Positions 10,936 through 22,900 of a stretch of 64,000 nt of DNA are shown one piece after another. The translations under genes and the position numbers were made by a program. Below the pieces are notes generated by a model. It was not told the DNA's origin and made no database searches. It was given only the letters and a program-made list of their open reading frames with translations. Positions within the stretch are counted from its first letter, which is position 1; each line of letters starts with the position of its first letter. The stretch is from assembly GCA_013397695.1 (NCBI GenBank), contig VYZI01000120.1, forward strand, positions 124,001 through 188,000, in the 5' to 3' direction. The DNA is from Centropus unirufus (Eukaryota; Chordata; Aves; Cuculiformes; Centropidae).

Positions 10936-13900
10936 GTAAGCTGCTGCCCCCGCGGGGGCTCTGCCACTGCCGGCACCGGCTCTCCTTTCAGCTCCGATGA
11001 GAAGTGCCCTGCCTCTAATACCGGTCTCCAGTTATACACTGGGAAGTTTTATTGGGGTTAGAGGTCTCTTTGAGCGACTCGGTCTCCTACAAGCCTGGTT
11101 ATGGGCTGGCGTGAGTGAGGTGGGTGGCTGCTTGTGAAATTGGTTTGGCTTTCTACCCTTTGAATTTGTGCAAACATGTTCGGTCGCAGTGTACCTCAGA
11201 GGGCTTGCTGTTTGTTACTGGCACATGGTTTGAAGGCACGTTGTCTCCTGTTGTAGCTGGGTGCATTTTTTGAAGGGTTAGTTTTACCTGGGAATTGTGT
11301 GGCCAAGGTGAGTGAGGAAAATTTGGAAGAGTATATGTAGGAAACTATATCATGCCTGTTGCAGATTGTTGGGTCTAATAGTTGTGAGGAGTCCTTCTCT
11401 TCACATTTTTTCTTGTCTAGAAATAACTATGAAGTGAGCAATTAAGAGGGTGCAGCAACTGGGGAAAATGAAGTACAGCCAGGACAGAGATTATCAGTTC
11501 TTTTCAGAGCTTTTTATTTCTCTTTTTTAATAGAACTGTTTGTTGAAAATCAGCATTACACTGCCCCCTGCTTGCACGATTAGAAATATTTTTCGTTGAT
11601 CTTAACAGTAGTAAAAATTTATGAATGAACAGGTATTCTTCTGTTGTGTTCTCAGTATGATTTGAGCATGAGTTTTTAAGTGCTTCAAAAATGAGAGGGA
11701 ATTATTCCTGGCTCCCTAAGCCGGATTAAAAAGGCTCTTTCTTGCCGTGGACATTTATTTGGTGACCAAAACATGTTAATGAATGGACAATGGGAGAGAA
11801 TCTAAAAGTAGTCTTGATTTTTATGTGTCTATATCTCATGTACTGTGATACCACCGTAATAATCAGACATCTCCATAACTATATACTAAAGGGAAGCAAG
11901 GAAGGAAGGAATAAAACCAAGTACATGCCTTTTAAAACAAGAAAAATTAGAATACAAGCTCTAAGATGATTATTTTACAATCTCTCCTGCTGTAAAAGTC
12001 TTGTATTGGTGCATTATATTGCTTTTGACTGGGAAAGAATACATCAATGCTTCACATATAAGGGAAGGAGGAGACAACTGAGAAACAGTGGATGTTTTTT
12101 TGTGAAAGATAGTTGGTAGAACGCCAAATTCCAGTTCCTTTATTCAAGTCACAGGGGAGAGCTGCTTCCTTTCTAGCAGAGATCAGGGAAGAGGTAAAAA
12201 TGTAGATTCTGGTAAAGATTCCGTGGTCTTTCCTCAGTATTTCTAGGGTATTGGCCTCAGATCTTACTCTTCATGGCAAGAAGATGGTGGGAATGTTAGT
12301 GTGCATCATTCATCAGCATCATCAGTGACATGAGAGGCCTTGTTTGTCTTCCTGAATGTATCTCTCACTGCTGTTTCTTAAAGAGATTTTGCTAAGGTGT
12401 GGTTTTATCTGACTGTATCTGTACTCTCCACAAGAAAAGATGCCTCTTTCCAAACTTTGACCTTGAAAATTTCTTTTATCTAGATGAACAGCTCAAATAG
12501 TGAGGAGGGGGTATTATTTCCTGCAACTGCTTTGTAGAACTAATTTGCAAGTGGAGGGATATCTGCTTGGATATAATTAAAATTTTATTAGTTGTCTTTA
12601 GATATCTATGCAACTTTCTATATAGAAGGACCATGCAGCAAACAGGACTGAATTAATTGTTTTGGCCATCCTAAGACTAAATAAAATGGTACTTAGCAAT
12701 TCAAAGCATACAGAACTTTGGAATAAGCTGTTATTAATAAGAAGCAATCACCCCAGATGATACTGAGATTGTATATATATGTGAAAAGGAATATTTAAAC
12801 CTTCTGTCTCAAAAGATGATAATTGTGACTTAAGGTAAGATTTAGAAGGCTATTTAGGATATTGGAGCAAAAGAGGTTATTGGAGAGCTCTAATATATGC
12901 CTACACAGCATTTGGAGCATCAGAGTAGACTATCACATATAGGATAATAAATGTGTGCAGTTTGTGTTCAGTCTGTGTTCCTGATCAGAAGTCTGGACTT
13001 TCTTACAAAATATTGCTAATTTTTAAACTAAAAGGTGCAACATCCTACTACTCGTGCTCTGACCGATATGTTTATGCTTTTAAATTACTTTATTTCTATA
13101 TCAATTTGTGTCTGCTTGTATAACTTACTTTTCTTAATTTTTATATTGCAAACTTTTTCATGTTTATAGCATGCCTGCGATCAGGTTTTCTGGGTGGAAG
13201 CAAGAGTCAATACAGGAAAATGGTCTATTTGATGTATAAGAACTGTGGCAATTCCAAAGAGGCTTCAGGGAGCCTGCAGCCTTTGTGTCCCCTGATTCTT
13301 TTTAGATATATTGGTGTTAGAAGAAAGAAAAATAATAAGCAGAGAGTCAATCTGACAGCTTCTGAGGCTCTGTGGGAACCCAGAGTAATGCTTTCAAAAC
13401 AGCTTTCAGAAACAAATTTCTTTTTCAGTAAGAAAGAATCAATGTCTCATCAAAGCCTACTCTGATGGTTGCTTTACCCAATATGGGGCATAGTAATGGT
13501 TACTCATCCTGAGTTTCTTATGTAGTTTCTCGACAAAAAGGGCCATGAAAGGGGCACAGGGAGGCTTCTGACAACCTCTTTCCACTGACTAAAAGCAAAT
13601 CCAAACTATAGACAGAGAGTTTGAGTTCCTAAAGCTGCCTTTGTAAATGCCCTGCTCAGTTTTTAGGCTCTAAGGCAAGTAAAGGTTGACATCACCTGAG
13701 AATTCCAGAATTGCTGCAGTACCAATACCCATTGATTTCAGTACCTATTCAGGCTTCAGATGTTTTAAAACCTCAAGCAGATACTATTCAGCCTGTCTTA
13801 CATTATTTTAAAGTTCTGGTTCAAAGCCATGTGTAAAAACTCCAGTTTAGTCTCTTGAGGCATTCAGGCCTTTTTACTTTTTCCTGCAAGCCTTAGCTGT

Positions 13901-16900
13901 GGGTGGAAATGCTGTACCTCTGTAAGTTCTCTTGTGGGATTGGAGAGGCAGCGGATGGTCATGCATGGCATAGTCTAGAGCACTGCGAAAAGGGGGATCA
14001 AGGAAACAGGACATTTGCAGGACCAGGCTCAATATGAAGGTACCCAGTTTCCTCCCTATGTCTCCTCTGACCTACATGACTGGCACTCAGACCAGATAAG
14101 AGAGTGTGGCTGCAAAAAAAAGGGGAGTTTCAGCTTCAGCAGAGTTTTCAGTGACTCCACATTAAGAACAAATCTCATGTTCCACCATGTTCCCTTTTCA
14201 GATGTTGAGTGTCTCAGTGCCTAGCACTGTCAGTGCAATCTGCAAGGATCTACTCTAAGCCCCTTTAATTAGAAGCCAAGATGCTCCCAGAGGATGATTT
14301 GTTAAGAGCTAAATCACCTTTCAGAAATTGCTATTCTTCTCCACTCACCCCAGGAGTTCAGACATTTTATGGCTCCCTAAGCTGTGTGAAGCTGGATGTG
14401 CTTTGCTCCAAGCAACACTTGGGCCCTGAAATTTTCAGTTTTCTTTTCCCAGAACATTTTCTCTCCAACAACACTACATAAATTGGCATTCTTTCCTAGA
14501 AAAACACAATATTTAATTGCAGTGCCTGATGAGTTTCATCACTAGCTGTCTCAATAAAATATGCAAATACAGAGTCATTTCAATGCAAAGCACCTTTAAA
14601 CAAAAATGGCAAGATAAATGCAATCAAGTTACGATTACTTTTTTTTTTAAGAGGGCACATTACACATGCTCAGTAAATATGATTAGTTCTAAAGCTGCCT
14701 GCACATAACTGAAAAGCAGAATAGAAAAAGGGTGCCGAGTACAGTCATGACATTATGGTAGGGTTCAGTCTCCAAGACCTTCATCTATTGCATACATTAC
14801 TCTTTGCACTACTGCTTCTCTATCACGATTCAGCGCTCAGGTCAAGCATAATTATAACTTTCTTTTCAGAATAGGAGTTCATAGCTGAGCATTTCTCATG
14901 AAATTATTCAAAGTTAAAAGTATAATTTTTTATTCATCTCCTGTTCTCTATAAAGATGATAAAGTGCAACAGCTGAGGTATTGATCTTCTCTGTCATGAG
15001 AAAGACTGGGGGTCATAATTCATCTGAGGTGGAGCCCTCTGAATCATGTTACTCTTGTCCTTACCCACAGGCAGTGGAGCTCAACTCTGTGCTGTAGGGA
15101 CATCCCTGCAGAATATTTATAGCAATTATCTTTTCAGGGGGCACGTGTGCTTTTCTGTTTCCTCTTTTTCTGATGCAAGAGAATGCTAGAAAGGGTGTAT
15201 GAAACCAGTGCTGTCTCTGAATTGAAGAAAGTTAAATGTTTATTCTCTTTTGGAATGTTATATACAGCAAAATGGAGTAAAAAAGCTATAGGGCAAACTC
15301 TAGTCTCCTTTCTTGGGGGAAAATTTCTTAGAACTGGGACAACAGTGTTATTTTATGTAGTTTGATGTTTATTCTGGGTATAATTGTAAGGTTATCACTC
15401 CTACCTATCTGGGTTCTCATTTAGAGATAATAACATATCTGGAGAGAGAAGCTTTCTAAGAAAGAAAACCCAAGTTATCAAGCATTATACTTGGACATGA
15501 AATACCCAATAGAATCCTCACTCCTTGAAATATTCCATATTTCTAAGCTGCTTCCAGTACTGAGCGTTAAATATGACAACAAACACAAGGTTGCCAAATA
15601 TCTTCCCATATAATATTTTTAGAACATAAAAATACTGGAGGATTGAGCACCAGAAAAGCCTAGAGGGATTCCTTCAGGTTGAAACAACTACTGCAATTGT
15701 CTGCCCTAAAATATTTAGGCATGTGCGATCCTGCCACTCTCATGGGGCATCACTGAGCAGCTGCTGGAGATGGATCAGTTTCCACTTGACCCCAGGAATG
15801 GTTGTTAAGTCATCACCAGCTCATCCTTTTGGGTTGCTTAACATAGTCCTTATGGCCTCTCTGGGTTGGCTTTTGAGATGAAAGATAATTGCTGGGGACA
15901 TGGTGTATGTAGAAGTGTGCATGTGTATGTGTTTGCAAGATTTAGACTCACTGAGAGTACTAAACTTGTACTGTCAGTTTCAAAGGGGCTCGACTTTTAT
16001 CCCAGACATTGTGCTGCTTTAGTCTTCTATCTCCCCATCAGTGTAAGACATGTCACTGGTTTATGTCTTTTAGCTGTTAGTGTGCTCTCTTACAGAAAAA
16101 ATCATGCAATTTTTTTGAATCTTGGTATCTTTCCCTCTCATCCCTCAGGAGAGCACTTGCAAATTCCAGTAGTATTTTTTCAGCGCAACACATGAACTTT
16201 TTATTGACTGAAGGTCAAACCTGCTTGGAGAACAGATGGAGAGTGAAAAGATGAACCTTTGCCACCCTCTGAGCATTAACACCTGTTTAGTTGTTACATC
16301 TGTCCACTGCACCTTAGAGGCTCCTGAAAATTTTGTTCAAGCGATTTAGGATTTGCTAGTGGACTGAGTGCAAATGCTTTTTGTGAAAGAGGTGTTTTTA
16401 CTTTTTTAGTCATGCTGCACATTCTGTGGGCTTGGTGTGGCAATTAACTCCATGTGCTTAAACTCTAAAAGAGGGACTATGATTTAACTGAGATGCAATT
16501 ATATTAAAAAAAATCAACTTTGAGATGGCACTGAATGCAAAGTATGAATATTTTGAAGCCACATTTAGATTTAGGGTATCAGTCAATTTCATACAATGGG
16601 ATGTTTACTTCCCCTTGGCCCCAGTTGCATACAGCATAGTTTTATCTGGAGGATCCAGAGAGGTAGAATATGGATATTTTGCCTTCATCACAGTGAAGGC
16701 ACTTCAGCCACATAATCGGTGGGGACTCTAATGACCCTTTCTGATCAGCCCTCTGTGATTAGATACTTGTGTTCTTGTCTTTCTGCAATTGTTCCCTGGA
16801 AGATGTGTACTGAGGAGTGATGTGATGCTAAATGAGAAGTTACCCCTTTGTTTTTCAAGACTGACCCACGGATTTGAATTTAGAGAAGCTGCCGACTTTC

Positions 16901-19900
16901 AGTGGGAAAATTAGGTATTCATTAAACTGATCTATAATAGGAAATAGAAAAATGGTATTACATAGCACGAAAAAAAGCAGTGAATGAATAGGTGGTTTGC
17001 TTGTACCAGCTTAATCTTAGCAGAATATGAACCACATTTATCCTTGTTACTGTGCGTTTAGAATTTGAAGCATGCTTTTCAACTTTATGGAACATGGGTT
17101 ATTGACCTAATCTATTCCCTGTTGACATAGGGAATCCTTCTAACTTACTGCACGGCTCATGTCCTCAAGGATAAAACTGAAGTGTAATTTGGAGAAATAT
17201 TATATCATGGATATCATTCCTAAGTGCTGAAAAAATGAAGCCCTAAACAATAAAAATGGAAAACAATATGTTCACACTTTTATTTATTTGCTGTTGCTCA
17301 AGTTAATAATGTGCTGTGTGTCCTTGTTGAAATACAAAAGGATGTACAAGTCAGAAGAGGACTTGCCTGTTGTTCAGAAACTAATCTTTATTCCATGTAT
17401 ATCCTAAACTATGTTAACCAAGATAAAGAACTAGTCAGATGTGTTCATAACAAGGCGTTTCTTACCTTATTTGAGGTTATGTGTGATTATGAATCTCTGA
17501 TAATTTACCCAAACTTCCTTTACGGTTTTCTGCAGGTTGAGAAAGAGCAATTATAAAAACATGCATCGAAGGCACACCACCCTTCGGGAGAAGGGCCGGA
17601 GGCAGGCCATCCGAGGCCCAGCCTACATGTTCAATGAGAAAGGCACCAGCCTGACTGCAGAAGAGGAACGTTTTCTCGATTCTGCAGAATATGGCAACAT
17701 TCCTGTGGTGCGAAAGATGCTGGAGGAATCCAAGACTTTGAACTTTAATTGCGTCGATTATATGGGACAAAATGCCCTTCAGTTAGCTGTCGGAAATGAA
17801 CATCTGGAAGTGACAGAGCTCCTCCTCAAGAAGGAGAACCTCGCTCGAGTAGGAGACGCACTTTTGTTAGCCATCAGTAAAGGATACGTGCGCATTGTAG
17901 AAGCAATATTGAACCATCCAGCTTTTGCACAAGGACAACGTCTCACACTCAGTCCCCTTGAGCAGGAACTGAGAGATGATGATTTTTATGCTTACGATGA
18001 AGACGGAACTCGGTTCTCCCATGACATTACCCCTATTATACTTGCTGCCCACTGCCAGGAATACGAAATTGTTCACATCTTGCTTCTAAAAGGTGCAAGG
18101 ATTGAAAGGCCACATGACTATTTTTGCAAGTGCAATGAATGTATTGAGAAGCAGAGGAAAGATTCCTTTAGTCACTCTCGATCGAGAATGAACGCCTACA
18201 AAGGATTAGCCAGTGCTGCTTATTTGTCTCTTTCCAGTGAAGACCCTGTTCTTACTGCTTTAGAGCTAAGCAATGAATTGGCCAGACTAGCCAACATTGA
18301 AACTGAATTTAAGGTAATTTACCCTGGTGCCTTTGCCTCGGGCTGAATGTGTTCAGGGTACTGTGTTTCCTATGTTTGATCAAGTCTTGGTTGCCATTTG
18401 AGAGGGTGGGGGAGGAAAAAGAAGTTACAGAAACTGCCAGATGTATTAATACATAGATTCAGATCACAGTGCATTCTCCAGTTAATAAATATTCAGAACT
18501 GAATATTGCATATTATAGCAGAGCTATCCTTTATGTTGCACATTGTGATTGCTTAGAATCTCTAGTTCACAATGGGAATAAAAATCAGACTATTATAAAA
18601 ATGGAGACTCATTTTTTTCTAATAAAGGTAAGTCTCTTTAATTAAGCAATCCATTTTAGAGACTGAGCTGTAGAGGCTGATGTAATGGCTTAAGAATCCA
18701 CTACATCTAGTTCTGTTACAAATATAAAAGGTATAGATTAAACAATTCTGGTTCTATGTAAAAGAATTTAAATTGCATTGCATCTTAATGGTTTGGTGCT
18801 GCATTTGTATAGGATGAAATACATGAAAAAAAGAGAAGAGAAATGATGAAGAGATTGTTATGGAGTTTATCATGCCAAACATAGAAGTGGAACTTACAGA
18901 ACTCTCTTACAAGTTATTCAAGATTTCTATTACCATAATGAGTTTGTAAGTGTCCAGTGTAATTTGCATTATTTCTCTTAAGTCATTTACATGGGAAAAA
19001 TAGCATTGCTTTCCTCTCTAAACTAAATCAGTAATGAAAAAACTCAGTGGCTTAGTTGTCAACACAAGCTTTTCTTATGAAAAGCTTATGACTTATGAGT
19101 GTTGGGCAGCTACAACCACCATCAGTGAAACTAGAATAGTAAAATCTGAGTTGTGTGTAAACTGGGGAGGGATGCCTGCCAGGAATGCATTATTTTTAAT
19201 TTAGAGAACTACTCAAGTGTTAAAGTGTGCATTTCAAGATTTGTAACTATACTCGCTTCAATTTAAAAGGGACCAAAAAAACCACATTCTCAGGATGTTT
19301 CTTTTGAAACTCTGTACTAAGTCTCTAATGGGGAAAAAAATATCCAAACCTTCAAGCACTTCTGGCACTAAAATTAGGGCAAAATCTTGCAAATGCTTTT
19401 TAGTTTTACCATGAACTAGAATTTTAAGGACACAATAATATAAAAGGGAGTTTTTACTTGCATAGGATTCAGTCTTAGTAAAGACACTTCTTTGGGTTCA
19501 ATGAGTCTGGATGCTTGAGTGAGAGTTACTCCAGTGTGAGTGTTGTGGCCTCACACCCACAGTTAACATTAATACCTCATTAAGGTTCCACTTCTTTTCA
19601 GTAGGAAAATATATATTTAATATATTACGCTCCTCAGTATTACACACCTGTCAGTTCTGATAAATGTCTTGCTGCAGAAAAGTGAATCTATATCTACCAG
19701 AATCCCTCCTTTTGTTCATAGAGTTCCAGTGAGGTCTAGACTGGCACTGGCAGGTACATGAATCCTTCAGGAGCAAACCAGCAAGCAAATGTTCAACAGT
19801 TTCGTGGTGGTTATATCTCCCCAACATTGGCAAATGGATGCAAGTAAATAAATCCCAGAAAAATCATTAGAAACCCTTTGCAAAATTCCTGTATTTCCAC

Positions 19901-22900
19901 AAAGGCTTTTCAATTTCATTACTTTATTGGGAGGTTCTGGGTAGGCTACAGCAATGTATGTTAGTAAATTGCATCAGAAGAACACACACCAGTAGTTTCC
20001 TTCAAATTTGCCATATTCCTTTTAGTATATTGTTGCTTCCAGAAATAAAAATGATGTCGAGATTATAATATATTCTCACTGTAGGAAAAAGTCTGATGTA
20101 TGTATTTATGCAAAAATATTTATTCTTATTAACAAAGTCAGTGTGATGTGGAATAGGGAATTAATAAAACAGTAGGGCTGATTTTTTATAGAACATAGCA
20201 CGTTGAGAATTTATTTCTAGAAAAGAATGCAATTACTGAAAATGTATTTAAATAGTCCACAAGTGATAAAAATTCATGAAATCAAACAAGCTCCAGAGGA
20301 CTTTTTACTTGTGCCTTAAAATAATACTTTCCCAGCCATTTTAATTTTTATTGCTAAAGTTTTGTAATTACAATTGGTGCTTAACAGACTTGTAAAATTA
20401 TTGCTTGGGATTGTATCAGAATAGTTATTTATATGCAATTGTAGCAACACAGTTTTCGTGAAGTACATAAAGTCCTTGAAACGGAAGGACACGAGAAAGA
20501 TTTTAATAATGTGGGTGGACAAATAGTAATTAAAGGTTAGATAACCCACCTCTGAAAAAACTCCTAGCAAGAGCTAATTAAAATATAAATGCAATGCATC
20601 TCACCTGCTGCTTGCTGCCCTAAATCTCTTATGCAATAGCGCTGTTCGGCACATCAGACTGAGGAGCCAGTACGTGCAATATTTTTCTTAGAGAACCTGA
20701 TATTTTTTAGGTGAGTTGCCTCTTTGTACAGATCTGAAAGGTGAAAAAAAAAGTGAATCACTTTAAAGGAAAGAAGTTTCATTAGCTGTGGTTGGCCGTG
20801 GTCTGGGAGACTCCAGAGACAATTACTAAGTGAAAAGCATTTTTTAAAAGAGGAGAGGGTGAATAGATTGTATGGCTAAGATTCAGTCATACACTGTGGT
20901 TCTTATGAAATGGCCTTGCATAAGCATTACACAGGATGCGTAAATGAGAATGTTCTTAAGGTGAATATGAGAGCCTGGACATATGCTAGATCACGGTTCT
21001 GGCCTTTAGCAGCCTTTCTGTTGACAGATCAATAGGTCTTTAATAGCAAGGGTAGATGCTCAGGCTATCAATCTGGAGTGGGTACAGTGCCCTTGATGTG
21101 TTGATTTTGGCTCAAAAGCAAGGTCAAGGCAGTCAGCTACTCTGTGGCTTCCCAAATGCTGAAAAGAATAATAATAGTGGAGACTTGGAGATGGAAGAGA
21201 GAGGGAAGCTGTCAGAGCTGATCAATGCCAATGGTTTTACTGGAACAGATACTATTGGGGAAAAACAATGCTTTTTCCTTAGATGAGGGCACAGAACGTG
21301 AAGATTTGTTCCAGTATTTAGAACAAATGCATAGTTTGGATCAATGTTGCTTTGCCAGTATTTCAAGCAAATGCCTGCTTTTTCCAATGCTTACTGAAGA
21401 GGAGGAAATTTAAAAGTGGAATAATATTACATTCACATAGAAGTAGTTTTTCTTTTTTCCCTTAAACCATCCAGTGTCAAAGTATTGTAAAAAGAGTTTC
21501 TTTTAAATGGGGCAAAACAAATTGCTTTGAAAGGTGTAGCTCATGAGTCTAGAAATAAATGATTCCCCCTTCCCAAAATAATAAGAAAAATAATGAACTT
21601 GTTGTTTCTAGTGAAAATACCAGAAATGTGATTGCATTAAACATACTGGCACTTTGCCTAGAAATACCCCTCAGAGGTGGATTCTTGACATTTCAGAAAA
21701 CAGAACGACGAATGTCAGTGTCACAGTGTACGTTTACAGGTCTTTATGTAATGATACCCTTCTATAGTGGAGGCAACCCAAGTTATAGAAAATAATCTTA
21801 GTTCATTGCTTTGCCATTTTTGTGTATCCCATTTGAAAGCTCAAAATTAAGAACTGGTTCATGACTTGTTCTTTCAAGTTTTTGTGTTTAAAAAAAAAAT
21901 TGAAAAATCAATATCCATGGAAGAATGGTCAATGCAGATTTTGCGTTTGATTTAATCCACTGGATTAGGTCCCTGGTCTGTATTGTCTTGGAAAGAGAGA
22001 GAAAGAGAGAAGCTCTGGGTGGATTACAAGGATCCTAGCTCTGCTAGGCTGCCATTTGTTTTATTTTTTCCCTTAAACAGCTTCATATTTTAATCACTGG
22101 CCTAATGGCTGTTTTCAACTCTTCATGCAAAACCACAAAGCACATGAATTTCATCCTATATTTGTATTTTAATGTTACTTTTGTTTTTCAATTGAAATAA
22201 ACCCCTCTGTTTCCTACCCAGTCGTGCCTGCATTCGGCAGAAGCATGGCTGCTAATGAAATGCCGTATTGGAATTTAAAAAAAATATAACTAAATACCTC
22301 CCAATCAGTTTGTCTACATCTCGGTTTGTGTTAAGGTGTTTTACAACTTCTGTGTATAGCTGAGTGTCAAACACAACTGACTCTAAAAGGAAATGTTATG
22401 CATCTGAAGCTACTGGGCTGTGTTCTGCTTTTACTCAAATTGAAACAAATTGCATACACGCCTATTTCTTTCCAAGCTGGCAGACCCTGGTCCTGAGTCA
22501 TAAAGAAATGAATTAATTTCTCATCTACCAAAGCATCATTTGTTTTGTTCATGTAAGTAAGCCTGATGTCACTTCCAGTATGAATAACATAGTCAGGATT
22601 TGTCCATATAAACGTCATCACTCATAAGCCAGGCTGATAAGAATTGCTCTTCTCTTTGGTTTAAATAAATTGATCTTCTCCATGTCACCTTGGTGTGAAA
22701 GCATATACAGATGTCTTAACAGTTACTAGCTGTCCACAGCCAGGTGACTCATTTCTAAGACTGGAATATTAAAAGCAGAGTCGACAGAATCATTTTTATA
22801 TCTCTATTGAAGCCCTTAGGAGATTACATTTCTAGAAAACAGTCTGCAGGAAATGCCCTTGCAGCTGTCTTTGACAGCAGTGTTTGGCTTAATATTACTA

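Larger units (their letters stand above)
10320..11010 (+). promoter_or_regulatory. TRPC7: CpG-island promoter of TRPC7
   Basis: A sharp island of high GC and dense CpG sits in otherwise AT-rich DNA and surrounds the splice donor of exon 1. Sp1-type GC boxes are visible: GGGGCGG at 10365-10371, the reverse form CCGCCC at 10404-10409, and overlapping CCGCCC/CCCGCCCC at 10766-10776. I see no TATA box at a convincing position, so dispersed initiation typical of a TATA-less CpG promoter is likely. The transcription start cannot be placed from sequence alone. Two A tracts (about 10536-10558) interrupt the island. A 25-bp tandem duplication lies near its 3' end. Confidence 0.8.

Noticed and set aside
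10502..11061. Several overlapping open frames on both strands in the CpG island
   Set aside because: Stop codons are rare in GC-rich DNA. The peptides are low-complexity Arg/Ala/Gly and cross the exon 1 donor.
17311..17556. Open frame overlapping the start of exon 2, as a possible alternative first exon
   Set aside because: It is in a different frame from the ankyrin sequence, reads intronic AT-rich DNA and contains the strong TTTTCTGCAG acceptor.
17477..18076. Minus-strand open frames across exon 2
   Set aside because: They are antisense shadows of a conserved coding exon and have no independent support.
17537..18346. Assignment of the gene as TRPC3 or TRPC6
   Set aside because: The M-L-R-x-S start, exon 4 (QQSIAVKFLAVFGVSIG) and exon 5 wording fit TRPC7; TRPC3 and TRPC6 differ clearly at these places.
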